Origin: Rhodothermales bacterium
Lineage (GTDB): Bacteria; Bacteroidota; Rhodothermia; Rhodothermales; Bin80
DNA length: 64,000 nucleotides
Direction of reading: 5' to 3'
NCBI GenBank assembly: GCA_028278205.1
Contig: JANQES010000057.1
Span: forward strand, 1-64,000
Of the stretch, positions 1-8,548 are shown in pieces. The notes under the pieces are model-generated. The model did not search any database. It was not told the DNA's origin and was given only the letters and a program-made list of their open reading frames with translations. Position 1 is the first letter of the stretch; every line of letters starts with the position of its first letter. Made by a program: the position numbers and the translations under genes.

Positions 1-794
1 ACTTTTTCGGGCGTGCTCTAGCACTCGCCGAAGCAACCGAAAATGAATCTTTTTCGGTGCATATTCTTCTCTCGATCGGGATAATCTACCAGAAACGGGG
101 CAACCACAAACAGGCGCTGGCGCATTACGAACGCTCACTGAAAATCGCTGAAGAGACAGGCAACCGCAGCGGGGTCGCTATCTCTCAGCATCAGATTGGG
201 ATGATTTACCGGGAACGGGGCAATTACGGTCAAGCGCTGGTGCATTACGAACGTTCGCTGAAGATCAACGAAGAGCTAGGTAACCGCAACGTGATCGCCC
301 CCTCTCTGGGAGAGATCGGGATAATCTACCAGGAACAGGGTGACTATGAACAAGCGCGCGCGCATTATGAACGCTCGTTGAAGATCGAAGAAGAGACAGG
401 CAGCCGCAGCGGGATCGCGACTGCCCTGCATCTGCTCGGCAATCTTGATTACCTTCGAGGCGACCACGACCAAGCTTTGGACTACTACCGACGCTCGCTT
501 CAGATCAATGAAGAACTCGGCAACCGATACGGTATAGCCTTTTCCCACGGTCAACTGGGTCAATTCTTCCTTGAACGTGGGCAATACGAAGAAGCCTTTG
601 AACATTCCTTGATGGCATTCTTCATTACTGCTCGAATGAAATTACCTGACATTTGGAGAGCAATTGCAGATCTCAAGAAACTCCGCTCAGCATGGGGCAC
701 GGAGCCATTCGATGAAGCCTGGCAAGAAGCCACCGGGGAGCCGGTGCCGGATTATTTGATTGAAACGGACGCGGCAGAAACTGAAGATTCGTAG
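1..794 (+). CDS. TPR-repeat protein, N-terminus outside the window
   Basis: The frame is open from base 3 to the stop at 792-794, so the gene begins outside the window. About five tetratricopeptide repeats with a 40-residue period are visible, each with the pattern ALxHYERSLKI followed by EExGNRxGxA, the TPR_12-like type often attached to signalling or NTPase domains. The last 60 residues leave the repeats and end in an acidic tail (ETDAAETEDS). The repeat units are also close at DNA level, so copy number could vary between strains. TPR arrays bind proteins; the missing N-terminus (kinase, cyclase or NB-ARC-like domains are common) would decide the role. An ATG at 57 is only an internal methionine of the second visible repeat. 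Confidence 0.85.
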   Translation, partial: FFGRALALAEATENESFSVHILLSIGIIYQKRGNHKQALAHYERSLKIAEETGNRSGVAISQHQIGMIYRERGNYGQALVHYERSLKINEELGNRNVIAPSLGEIGIIYQEQGDYEQARAHYERSLKIEEETGSRSGIATALHLLGNLDYLRGDHDQALDYYRRSLQINEELGNRYGIAFSHGQLGQFFLERGQYEEAFEHSLMAFFITARMKLPDIWRAIADLKKLRSAWGTEPFDEAWQEATGEPVPDYLIETDAAETEDS

Positions 795-844
795 TGTCTT
801 TCCTATCTTCCCCTCTCCCGCCCCACCCCCTCACCGTCTTCCCC

Positions 845-1618
845 ATGTCCCAACCTGCGAATATCTGGACGGAGTCGTTCCGCGTCCGCACGTTCGAGAC
901 CGACCTGCACGGGTGCGCCTCGATCCAGACGCTGTGCAACTATTTTAACGAAGCCGCCGGCAAGCACGCGCTCCACTACGGCGTGTCGATTGAAGAGTTG
1001 AATGCGAAGAACCTGACGTGGGTGCTCGCGCGCCTGCACGTGCGGGTCGAGGCCTATCCGGAGTGGGGTGATGAGGTGATCGTCGAGACGTGGCCGTCGG
1101 GGTTGGAGGGGCTTTTTGCCACGCGTGAATTCCTCTTCCTCGGCGCCTCGGACGACGACGGCGAACGCCCGATCCTGGGCCGGGGCAGCAGCGCCTGGCT
1201 CGTGGTCGATAGGGCGCGGAAACGGCCCGTGCGCATTACGCCGCTCTTCACCAACATCAACCCGCCGGACCGCCCCCGCGCCCTCGACGACGACTTCGCC
1301 AAAATCAAACCACCGCCTGGCGCCGACCACGAAAGCCGTTTCCGCGTCCGCTACAGCGACCTCGACGTCAACCGGCACGTCAACAACGTGCGGTATGCCG
1401 AGTGGGCCGTCGAGAGTGTGCCGGAGGCGGTGCTGCACACCTGCCGCCTTCACGCCCTCGAACTCCAGTTCAGCGCCGAGGCTACCTTTGGCGACACCAT
1501 CGTCATAGAAACCCAGCGCGGCGAAGCCGGCGCCACGCCGACCTTCACGCATCGCCTTTCGCGCGAGAGCGACGCCCGCATCGTAGCCGTAGCCCGAACC
1601 CGTTGGGCACGACGGTAG
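845..1618 (+). CDS. Acyl-ACP thioesterase (FatA/FatB family)
   Basis: Releases fatty acids from acyl carrier protein in the cytoplasm. Two hotdog folds are visible: the first with WVLARLHVRVEAYPEWGDEV near residues 60-80, the second with the catalytic segment DLDVNRHVNNVRYAEW near residues 170-190, which holds the conserved Asp, Asn and His. The length (257 residues) fits bacterial members. The frame is open back to a GTG at 794 that overlaps the upstream TPR stop, but the extra 17 residues (proline-rich, low complexity) do not look like protein, so I place the start at ATG 845 (MSQPANIW). No Shine-Dalgarno is seen. Bacterial homologues set free-fatty-acid pools; the exact chain length cannot be read from sequence. 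Confidence 0.88.
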   Translation: MSQPANIWTESFRVRTFETDLHGCASIQTLCNYFNEAAGKHALHYGVSIEELNAKNLTWVLARLHVRVEAYPEWGDEVIVETWPSGLEGLFATREFLFLGASDDDGERPILGRGSSAWLVVDRARKRPVRITPLFTNINPPDRPRALDDDFAKIKPPPGADHESRFRVRYSDLDVNRHVNNVRYAEWAVESVPEAVLHTCRLHALELQFSAEATFGDTIVIETQRGEAGATPTFTHRLSRESDARIVAVARTRWARR

Positions 1619-1830
1619 CGTTTCTTCCAGCAGATCGCCGCATCCCTTTCTGCCTACCGCCGTATTCGGTGCTTTGAGAACCTCGGTAGATTTGGATTCT
1701 GGTCCCTCTCACCCTGTCTGCCTTGAATGCTTACAACCAACTAAAAAATATTCCTGGGTGGATGGTGCCTTTTCCTGCTGAACCTGGGTTCTTACTTTGA
1801 CGGGCCTGATAAGCCTCTAGAAGGTGTATT

Positions 1831-3903
1831 ATGCGGTTTGCTTTTCTCTTCATGATGATGATCCCGGTGATGGGCGGGGCCGGCGTCCCGGCAGCCCGGG
1901 CGCAGCAAGACAACACCGTCTTCTTCATCAACGCCGACAGCCTGCAAGGCTCGTTCGGTTACGCGGCGTTGCCGCCGGCGTGGTCGTTCTACCCCGGCGA
2001 CGACCCGGCGTTTGCCGATCCGGATTTCGACGATTCCACCTGGACGCGTGTCCAAACCGACCTGCCGCCAGACCGGCCCTTGCCCGATGGATGGGACGGG
2101 CTGGGCTGGTTCCGCCTGCGCTTCCGCGTCGATCCGGCGCTCCGGGGACGCCCCTTTGGCTTTCGGCTCAACCAATTTGGCGCATCCGAACTCTACCTCG
2201 ACGGCCAGCTCCTCTACACACTCGGCCAGGTAGGCGCCACCGCTGCCGAAACAAAGCTCCGCATGCAGCGCCTCTACCACGTCTTCAGCCTCGACGACCG
2301 CGACGAGCACGTCTTTGCCCTGCGCTATGCCAATCACGACGCCGAACGGTTTCACCGCGCCAACAACAGGGCGGGCTTCTCGTTGTACATCCAAACCAAC
2401 GTCAACGAAACTTTGCGGGAACGCCGGGCCGAGAGCCAGTCGAGACGCGAGTCGTGGTCTTTTTTTATTGGCCTGGGCGGGGCCATCGCCCTGCTGCACC
2501 TGTTTCTTTTTGCGTTCTATCCGAAGGCCATCGAAAACCTGTACTTCGCGTTGCTCATCGGCGCGTTTATCGTCATCGCTTTTACCTTTATACAGAACGA
2601 ATTCAGCACCAATCCGAGGTACTACCTTTACGCCGGCCCGCTGGCCCACACGTTGGGCGTGTCGATCGGCTTGTTTGCCCTGCTCTTCGGCTATCGCGTC
2701 TTCTACGACCGGCTGCCCCGCTCCTTTTACGTCGCCGTCGTGCTGGGCCTGGCCATCGTCGGCCTCGTGTGGATCAACCGGCAGATCGACCTGGGCATTG
2801 GCTATCTCGCCCTCGTTGCGGCGATGGCCGAACTCTTGCGTGTGGTGATCGTCGCGATGGTTCGGAAGAAACCCGGCGCGTGGATCGCCGGGCTGGGGAT
2901 GGCCTCGGTGTCGCTGAGTTTTCTGCTGATTTTTATGGAAGATATCGGCCTGCTCCCCGACGACCTCGTCTACAACAACATGCCCACCTTCGGCGTGTTG
3001 GGCCTGATCCTGGCGATGTCGGTCTTTCTCTCGCGTAACTTCGCCGAGACCAACCGCAAGCTGCGCGCGCAACTGGTGCGGGGGCAAGAACTTTCTGATC
3101 AAAAACTCGAAAACGAACGGCGCCTGCACGAGCAAGAGATGCATCGCCAGGCCCTCGAAGCCGACTATAAACTGCAACGCCAGGAATTAGAAGAAGCCCG
3201 CGCCTTGCAACTCTCGATGCTGCCCGCCGCCATGCCCGAGCACCCCAACCTCGAAATGGCGGCCTACATGCAAACGGCCACTGAAGTCGGCGGCGATTAT
3301 TACGACTACCTCGCTGAAAACAACGGCACGCTGACCGTGGCCGTGGGCGATGCGACGGGGCACGGCATGAAGGCCGGCACCATGGTCACCGCCACCAAAA
3401 GCCTCTTCAACGCGCTCGGTCACGAACCCAACCTGCTTCACATCTTCGACCGCTCCACACGCGCGCTCAAGGAGATGAACCTGCGCAAACTCTACATGGC
3501 CCTGACGCTGGCGAAGTTCGAAGGCGACAGGCTGCGGCTGGCCACGGCGGGCATGCCGCCGACGCTCATCTTCCGCGCCGCCACAGGCCGCGTCGAGGTC
3601 ATCCGTTTGAAAGGGATGCCGCTGGGCAGCTTCGTCAACTTCCCCTATCGCGAAGAAATCCTCGACCTCGCCCCCGGCGACACGGTATTGTTCATGAGCG
3701 ACGGCTTCCCCGAACTCTTCAATGACCAGGAAGAAATGCTCGGCTACGACCGCGCCGTCGAGGTCTTCGAGGGCGTAGCCGATCAGGCGCCGCAGGCCAT
3801 CATCGCCCACCTCGTCGAGCTAGGCCGCGCGTGGACTAACGGCCGCCCCCCGGACGACGACATGACCTTCGTAGCGATTAAGGTGCGGGGTGGAGATGGT
3901 TGA
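1831..3903 (+). CDS. 7TM sensor protein with SpoIIE-type PP2C phosphatase domain
   Basis: A membrane receptor with a cytoplasmic serine phosphatase. Signal peptide at residues 1-25 (ending ARAQ), a periplasmic beta-rich sensor region to about 205, a seven-helix 7TMR-DISM-like membrane block at about 208-400, a coiled coil at about 405-465 (QLVRGQELSDQKLENERR), then a SpoIIE/RsbU-type PP2C domain to the end. Metal-binding acidic residues are present in GGDYYDYL, VGDATGHGMKAG, FMSDGFPEL and DDDMTFVAI. Such proteins usually dephosphorylate an anti-sigma antagonist (partner switching); no antagonist or anti-sigma gene is nearby, so the target is unknown. The start is supported by AGAAGGTG eight bases upstream. 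The 212-base gap before it shows nothing else that I recognise. Confidence 0.9.
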   Translation: MRFAFLFMMMIPVMGGAGVPAARAQQDNTVFFINADSLQGSFGYAALPPAWSFYPGDDPAFADPDFDDSTWTRVQTDLPPDRPLPDGWDGLGWFRLRFRVDPALRGRPFGFRLNQFGASELYLDGQLLYTLGQVGATAAETKLRMQRLYHVFSLDDRDEHVFALRYANHDAERFHRANNRAGFSLYIQTNVNETLRERRAESQSRRESWSFFIGLGGAIALLHLFLFAFYPKAIENLYFALLIGAFIVIAFTFIQNEFSTNPRYYLYAGPLAHTLGVSIGLFALLFGYRVFYDRLPRSFYVAVVLGLAIVGLVWINRQIDLGIGYLALVAAMAELLRVVIVAMVRKKPGAWIAGLGMASVSLSFLLIFMEDIGLLPDDLVYNNMPTFGVLGLILAMSVFLSRNFAETNRKLRAQLVRGQELSDQKLENERRLHEQEMHRQALEADYKLQRQELEEARALQLSMLPAAMPEHPNLEMAAYMQTATEVGGDYYDYLAENNGTLTVAVGDATGHGMKAGTMVTATKSLFNALGHEPNLLHIFDRSTRALKEMNLRKLYMALTLAKFEGDRLRLATAGMPPTLIFRAATGRVEVIRLKGMPLGSFVNFPYREEILDLAPGDTVLFMSDGFPELFNDQEEMLGYDRAVEVFEGVADQAPQAIIAHLVELGRAWTNGRPPDDDMTFVAIKVRGGDG

Positions 3904-3912
3904 TAAAGAGAT

Positions 3913-4069
3913 GTGGTATTTCGCTGCGTCGCGCGCGTTGCACGGTTGGCGTGGGTCATGAGTCATGAGTCATGGGTCATGAGTTCTTTGTCCTTCACCC
4001 ATGACTCATGACCCGTGACTCATGACCGGCGCCATCAGTCACTCAACGTGCCAACGCCGAAAATACCAC
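3913..4069. repeat. Intergenic palindrome with GTCATGA-type heptamer arms
   Basis: Lies between two convergent genes. The outermost arms GTGGTATTT (3913-3921) and AAATACCAC (4061-4069) are perfect inverted repeats. Inside, GGTCATGA/GTCATGG heptamers in tandem (3953-3984) face their complements (3999-4027). The outer frame (TTCGCTGCGT ... GGTTGGCGT and ACGTGCC ... AAAATACCA) is shared with the element at 6053-6235, while the heptamer core differs. It could end transcription from both sides. Confidence 0.8.
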
Positions 4070-4088
4070 CTGACGTCATCCCAACGGA

Positions 4089-4781
4089 TCAAAACTTCAG
4101 CGTCACGCCGAGTTGCATGATCAGGATGTCGGTCTCGGAGCGGTCGGGGAAGAGAAAGACGCGTCCGTTGCGACGTTCGATGGCGCCTTCTTGCAGGTAT
4201 TCCGCTTCGGTGCCGAAGAGGTAGCGCGCCCCGGCATTGATCATCACAGCGGGGCCGCGTCCCTGGTGCAGCATGATGTCTATGCCGCCGCCAACGCCGT
4301 AGCTCAAGGCCGCATCGTCGAAGTTGGTGGTCGAGGCGATCTCGTCGTAGTAGTCGTCGTCGTTGACCGAGGTTTCGGTGAAGAAATACTTGACGCCGAA
4401 GAGCCCGTCGAGGTAGGGTTGGACGGGACCGGAGGGCGGTTGCAGCCGCAGCAGCACGTGCCCCATGGCGATGACGTTGCTCGTCTCGACGCTCACCCGC
4501 ACGTCGGGGATGTCGGGGCTGAAGGGCTCGTGGCGTCGTTCGAAACCGTAGACCAGAAAGCCGCCGTCGAGACCGATGACCACCGGCGTGCGCCCCAGCC
4601 CGAGGCCGGCGAAAAAGTTCAACCCGACACCCGCGTTATCGACGGTGTTTTCGAACTCGCCTTGCGGAAACCCGACGATGATTGAGATGTCGCCCTGCGG
4701 ATAGACCTGGGCCTGCGCCGTACGCGCCAGGCCGAACCCCAGCGCCAGGACGACCAGCCCTGCCAGATATCGATGTTTCAT
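4089..4781 (-). CDS. Outer-membrane beta-barrel protein
   Basis: A secreted protein with a clear signal peptide (MKHRYLAGLVVLALGFGL, cleavage after TAQA), followed by alternating hydrophobic/polar strands (PQGDISIIVGFPQG, GLNFFAGLGLG, VIGLDGGFLVYGF, VLLRLQPP, MINAGARYLFG) and a C-terminal LGVTLKF ending in phenylalanine, typical of eight-stranded outer-membrane barrels. About 205 mature residues, the usual size of OmpW/OmpA-like small barrels. No enzymatic motif. I chose the second methionine (4781); an ATG four codons earlier (4793) is possible. It stands alone, converging on the SpoIIE gene. The function (channel or structural) cannot be told. Confidence 0.75.
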   Translation of the reverse strand: MKHRYLAGLVVLALGFGLARTAQAQVYPQGDISIIVGFPQGEFENTVDNAGVGLNFFAGLGLGRTPVVIGLDGGFLVYGFERRHEPFSPDIPDVRVSVETSNVIAMGHVLLRLQPPSGPVQPYLDGLFGVKYFFTETSVNDDDYYDEIASTTNFDDAALSYGVGGGIDIMLHQGRGPAVMINAGARYLFGTEAEYLQEGAIERRNGRVFLFPDRSETDILIMQLGVTLKF

Positions 4782-4801
4782 AATGATGCTCACGTTTATC
4801 G

Positions 4802-5037
4802 AATAGCCAATGGGGAATTGGGAATGGTTATGGATACGTCTCGCTCCTTATTCTCCATTGGCTACTCGCTATTGGCTATTCCCCATTTCTCGTACGAGGC
4901 CATCGGGGGATGGATGCGCCTCACTCACAAAGCCGCCCCGGACCCTGTCTTCGTCACACTGTGGCGTGAAACGTGAGGGTGCCATGGGAAAACCTTGAGA
5001 CAAGCACCCTCACGTTTCACGTTTTACGTTTCACGAA
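4802..5037. repeat. Two adjacent palindromes with heptamer arms
   Basis: Two separate inverted repeats share this gap. The first pairs AATAGCCAATGGGGAATT (from 4802) with the complementary AATGG/AGCCAAT words at 4854-4887. The second has perfect 18-base arms, CGTGAAACGTGAGGGTGC (4965-4982) against its complement at 5004-5021, and continues as tandem CACGTTT/TACGTTT heptamers to 5034. The stop codon of the next minus-strand gene (5031-5033) lies inside the last heptamer. Confidence 0.8.
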
Positions 5038-6023
5038 TTCACATCCACGACAATACGCCCTCGGACGCCGCCTTTGAGGATTTCCTCACTCATCGCCGGC
5101 ACCTGATCCAGGTGGATGATGCCGGAGAGGATCAGGTCGGCGGCAGGTTTGGGGAGGTCGAGGGCGAGGCGTTTCCAGGCCTGGCGCCGTCGCGGGAGCG
5201 GCGCCGTGTTAGAATCGATGCCGAGGAGGTTGACGCCGCGCAGGATAAACGGGAAGACCGTCGTGTTGAGGTGATGGCCGCCGGCATTGCCGCAGGCCGC
5301 CACACAGCCGTGGCGCCCCAACGTGCTCAGCACCGCCGCCAGCGTCTCGCCGCCGACAGTATCGACGGCGCCGGACCAGCGCGCGGAGTCGAGCGGGCGT
5401 GCCGGCCCCTGGCCCAGTTCGTCGCGGTGGACGATGCGCGTCGCGCCGAGGTCGCGCAGGTAGCCGTGGGCGTCTTCGCTGCCCGTCGAAGCCACGACGG
5501 TGTAGCCGAGCCGGGCCAACAGCGCCACCGCGATACTCCCGACCCCGCCCGACGCCCCGGTCACGACTACGTCGCCGCGATCCGGTGTGATGCCGTGCTC
5601 TTCCAGCGCCATCACAGCCAGCATGGCCGTAAAGCCGGCGGTGCCCATCTCCATGGCGCGTAGCGGCGTCATCGCCTGCGGCAACGACACCAGCCACTCG
5701 GCGCCGACCCGCTGACGCTGGCTGTAGCCGCCCCAGGTGCGCTCGCCGAGACCGCCCCCCGTCAAGATCACCCTGTCGCCCGGCGCAAAAGCCGAGGCCG
5801 TGGAGGCTTCTACCCGGCCCACCAGATCGATGCCCGGCACGAACGGAAATGCCCCACGAATGATTTTCCCCTTCCCCGTGACGGCCAGGGCGTCTTTGTA
5901 ATTGAGGCTGGAATAGAGCACGGCCACGAGCACGTCGCCCTCCGGCAGTGCGTCGTCGTCCAGCGCGCGAACCGATGCCGTAAGCGTATCGGCAGCGCGG
6001 TCGAGTACGAGAGCGTTGAACAT
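5031..6023 (-). CDS. acuI: Zinc-free medium-chain reductase, YhdH/AcuI family (acrylyl-CoA reductase-like)
   Basis: A 330-residue medium-chain dehydrogenase/reductase. The N-terminus (ALVLDRAADTLTASVRAL, SLNYKDALAVTGKGKI, PGIDLVGRVE) is the characteristic start of the YhdH/AcuI group, which reduces acrylyl-CoA to propionyl-CoA with NADPH. The Rossmann motif VTGASGGVGSIAVALLARLG is at about residues 150-170. The cysteine and histidine zinc ligands of alcohol dehydrogenases are absent, as in the family. The last residues (VNS) and the TGA come from a CACGTTT-type repeat, so the 3' end has been remodelled by the repeat. There are no DMSP-cleavage genes beside it, so a general quinone-oxidoreductase role is also possible. 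Confidence 0.85.
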   Translation of the reverse strand: MFNALVLDRAADTLTASVRALDDDALPEGDVLVAVLYSSLNYKDALAVTGKGKIIRGAFPFVPGIDLVGRVEASTASAFAPGDRVILTGGGLGERTWGGYSQRQRVGAEWLVSLPQAMTPLRAMEMGTAGFTAMLAVMALEEHGITPDRGDVVVTGASGGVGSIAVALLARLGYTVVASTGSEDAHGYLRDLGATRIVHRDELGQGPARPLDSARWSGAVDTVGGETLAAVLSTLGRHGCVAACGNAGGHHLNTTVFPFILRGVNLLGIDSNTAPLPRRRQAWKRLALDLPKPAADLILSGIIHLDQVPAMSEEILKGGVRGRIVVDVNS

Positions 6024-6052
6024 GGTGGCGGGTGTGGATTAAGGGTGGTGAG

Positions 6053-6235
6053 AGTTCGCTGCGTTGCGCTTTGTATACCGGTTGGCGTTGGTCACTGGTC
6101 ATTACGCTCGCTTTCGGCTCGCTGTCACTGGTCATTAGTGGCTCAATCCCCCACCAGTGACCAGTGACCCATGACCAGTGACCAACGCCACCGGTCACGC
6201 AACGTGCCGACATCCAAAAATACCAAAAACACAGT
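6053..6235. repeat. Intergenic palindrome with GGTCACT-type heptamer arms
   Basis: Fills most of the 335-base gap between divergent genes (6024-6358). Left arm with GGTCACT/GGTCATT repeats (6090-6140) faces CCAGTGA/CCAGTGACC repeats (6152-6185). The outer frame resembles that of 3913-4069 (TTCGCTGCGT, CGGTTGGCGTTGG, and right-hand ACGCAACGTGCC ... AAAATACCA). Because the flanking genes diverge, it cannot be only a terminator. Nothing else recognisable lies in 6236-6358 apart from an AT-rich stretch at 6285-6320 that may hold the tonB promoter. Confidence 0.75.
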
Positions 6236-6358
6236 TCAGCCCGCTGAGGCAATATCTTTTGGCTGGCCTGAGGGGATGATTCTTCGTAAATACTTGCAAC
6301 TTATTTTATTTAGTGCGTCTATACAAGTAGATGACTTCGGCAAAGCGCCGCAGACCGC

Positions 6359-7078
6359 ATGGCTCCCTTGAGACGACATAGTCCCGTCCGTTCGTCCGCC
6401 GCGTTTTTCAGCTCTTACACGATGCGGATGATGGCGTCGCTGGCCGCCAGCCTGCTGGTTATTGCGCTCTGCTTCAACCTCCCTCTCGACGTACCCCCCG
6501 ACCGCATCGGCTGGCAAATAGCGCCGCACGTCCAGCAACCCATGCTGGAACTCATCGACATCAAACCCGAGAAATCCGACGAAGGCGCCGGGGTGCCCAT
6601 CACCGAGTTCGGCACGAATGAAGAAGAGATCGAGGTCGCGGAGGATGAGGCCGTAGAAGAGGAAGAAATCGAGGGTGAACCGGAGACCCTGCCGACGCCT
6701 ACCGCCCCGCCGCCCATCGAAAAACTGAAAGTGCGGCCCGCCCTGGATTACGCCGAGCAAATGCCTGACATCGCCGGGGGGATGGGCGCCTATTATATTC
6801 ACATCGATTACCCGCAGGAAGCCATCGACAAGGGCATCGAAGGCCGCCTAGTGCTGGCGTTCGTCGTCGAAACCGACGGCAAGCCCACGGATATCGAGGT
6901 GCTCCGATCCCTGCACGCGTCCTGCGACTCGGCGGCGGTCCATGCGTTACGCAAGACCACCTTCATCCCGGGCCGTCAGAACGGACGCCTCGTCCGCGTG
7001 CGCATGCGCCTGCCGGTGCGCTTCCGCCTCGTCGATCCCGACGCCCCCGATTCGACGACCACCGCCACACAATCTTGA
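6359..7078 (+). CDS. TonB-family energy transducer
   Basis: Couples the proton-motive force to outer-membrane receptors. One membrane anchor at about residues 22-42 (MRMMASLAASLLVIALCF), an acidic/proline-rich periplasmic spacer at about 65-125 (EEEIEVAEDEAVEEEEIEGE, then TPTAPPPIEK), and a C-terminal TonB domain at about 135-225 with the marks YPQEAIDKGIEGRLVLAFVV, GKPTDIEVLRS and KTTFIPGRQNGR. The spacer is glutamate-rich where proteobacterial TonB has Pro-Lys/Pro-Glu runs. No ExbB/ExbD or TonB-dependent receptor lies beside it, so it probably shares a motor encoded elsewhere. The ATG at 6359 has no obvious Shine-Dalgarno. Confidence 0.88.
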   Translation: MAPLRRHSPVRSSAAFFSSYTMRMMASLAASLLVIALCFNLPLDVPPDRIGWQIAPHVQQPMLELIDIKPEKSDEGAGVPITEFGTNEEEIEVAEDEAVEEEEIEGEPETLPTPTAPPPIEKLKVRPALDYAEQMPDIAGGMGAYYIHIDYPQEAIDKGIEGRLVLAFVVETDGKPTDIEVLRSLHASCDSAAVHALRKTTFIPGRQNGRLVRVRMRLPVRFRLVDPDAPDSTTTATQS

Positions 7079-7141
7079 ATAGACAGGACAACAGCCAACG
7101 GATAAGAGCACAGCGACGGGCGAAGTAAAAATGATCTTGTA

Positions 7142-8281
7142 TCACTCCTCCCCCTCTTCCTCCTCGTGAACGTAGCGTTCCAGCGTGCCGAGGGAAAGCA
7201 CCGTCTCGCCCACCGTCATATCCCAGCGTCGCGCGGTGCGCCCATTGGCGAACTGGCGGGTGAAGCGCGCGTTGGCGCCGCCGGCATCGAGTTCCAGCAA
7301 GCCTTCGAGCACGTAGGAACCCCGCCGCCGTCCGAGAAACGGCCTCCGCGTCTCCCAGGCCAGCGCCATCTTGATCCGATAGGTGTTGGTGAGTTGATTA
7401 AAAACCCAACTGGTCGAGTCCGGCCTATCAAACCATTCGATCTCATCAATCTCCAGCGTCTCCAGCAGCGCCTCTACGGTTTGCTCGACGAAATACTCGA
7501 CCTCCAGGGCGCGCTCCTCATCCGTTTTGACCCGCACCTGCTTCTCGACCGACGCCAGGCGGAGCGCCGGTTTGCCCTCCAGCCCGGCATACACCTCGAT
7601 GTGTACCTGCGCCTTTTTTTCGTCGATCAAGGTTGAGGTGAGATGGTAGGTAAAGTCGTCGTAGTGAGGCCGTCCCTGGAGGTTGAAACGGCCTTGCCTG
7701 CCCAATAGCGGCACCTCGACGGCCTCCTGATCCTGATCGCCGACGAAGACGCGCAGATGGCTGTGGACGCCCTGCGCCCGGCCCAGACGTTCCCAGCCGC
7801 CGGCCTCGTCTTGCCGTTCGAGGGCGAAGCTTAGCTTGTAGCGCCCGCGGTCATACGTCCCGGCGTCGGGGTACGCGATCTCGTGTTCTACGTGGAGGCG
7901 TTTGGGCGAGGCCGTTACGGCTTCCTGCTCGCACACGCTCATCGTCTCGAAACGGCCACAGACTTCGAGCATCAGACTTTCGCGGTCGCCGAGGTCGCGG
8001 TCGGCGATGGGCACGAGGCGCCCGTCGCCGGCATAGAGCGTATCGTAGCCGGCGTTGAAGAGATAGACGGTCATGGCCTGCGGCACGAGCGGCCGGCTTC
8101 GCCCAAAAGCCAGGCGCTCGGCGAACCGCGCATCGACGCTGAGCGAATCCCAACCGTACCGGTTGATGTTCAGTTGCTCGAAGCCATACTCCGGCCCCTG
8201 CCCACACCCGACGGCGGCGAGCACGGCCAGGCTCATCCCAAAAACAAACAGATTTCGTCGTACCATCGATCGATGAATCAT
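7142..8281 (-). CDS. Predicted lipoprotein, function unknown
   Basis: A 379-residue exported protein with a lipoprotein signal (hydrophobic FVFGMSLAVLAAVGC, Cys at about residue 26), so likely anchored in the outer or inner membrane facing the periplasm. The mature part is a beta-rich soluble region with conserved-looking segments (LMLEVCGRFETMSVCE, YDRGRYKLSFALER) and an acidic C-terminus (EEEEGEE). I do not recognise a family. It converges on the TonB gene with a 63-base gap. The start could be the ATG at 8281 or at 8266 (MVRRNLF); the latter gives a more typical signal peptide. Confidence 0.65.
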   Translation of the reverse strand: MIHRSMVRRNLFVFGMSLAVLAAVGCGQGPEYGFEQLNINRYGWDSLSVDARFAERLAFGRSRPLVPQAMTVYLFNAGYDTLYAGDGRLVPIADRDLGDRESLMLEVCGRFETMSVCEQEAVTASPKRLHVEHEIAYPDAGTYDRGRYKLSFALERQDEAGGWERLGRAQGVHSHLRVFVGDQDQEAVEVPLLGRQGRFNLQGRPHYDDFTYHLTSTLIDEKKAQVHIEVYAGLEGKPALRLASVEKQVRVKTDEERALEVEYFVEQTVEALLETLEIDEIEWFDRPDSTSWVFNQLTNTYRIKMALAWETRRPFLGRRRGSYVLEGLLELDAGGANARFTRQFANGRTARRWDMTVGETVLSLGTLERYVHEEEEGEE

Positions 8282-8395
8282 CCGCGATACTCCCGAAGAA
8301 CAACGGATCTACGATACGACGAGACGGGGCGGGTTGTTGCTTTCTGAGGCGTGGATAGTGTTGTAACCGTTTTGCTTCCTTGCATGGGGTTCGTC

Positions 8396-8539
8396 ATTTT
8401 GGATTTTGGATTTTAGATTGGTCGTTTAGCGAACCCTGTACAACAGACGAAAAAGCCTCAGCGGTTCCAACCGTCGCGGCTTTTTCGTCTGTTAGAAAGG
8501 GATCAGAAATTTCCCAATCCAAAATCTAAAATCCAAAAT
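8396..8539. repeat. Composite palindrome: TTTTGGA heptamer arms around a GC hairpin
   Basis: Outer arms of ATTTTGGATTTTGGATTTTA type (8396-8421) pair with the complement at 8514-8539, with two mismatched pairs. Between them is a strong stem (AACAGACGAAAAAGCC at 8442-8457 with its complement at 8478-8493), itself enclosing GCGGTT/AACCG. The sequence just right of the stem (GTTAGAAAGGGATCAGAAAT) recurs in inverted orientation at 17903-17924. The inner stem ends in a T-run on the plus strand and an equivalent run on the minus strand, so it can act as a bidirectional terminator. Confidence 0.85.
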
Positions 8540-8548
8540 CCCCTCCCC

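Noticed and set aside
673-939. Minus-strand open frame across the TPR/thioesterase junction
   Set aside because: Overlaps two real genes on the other strand and has no recognisable product.
1792-3177. Minus-strand open frame of 461 codons opposite the SpoIIE-type gene
   Set aside because: Shadow frame; the plus-strand gene has signal peptide, membrane helices and all metal-binding residues.
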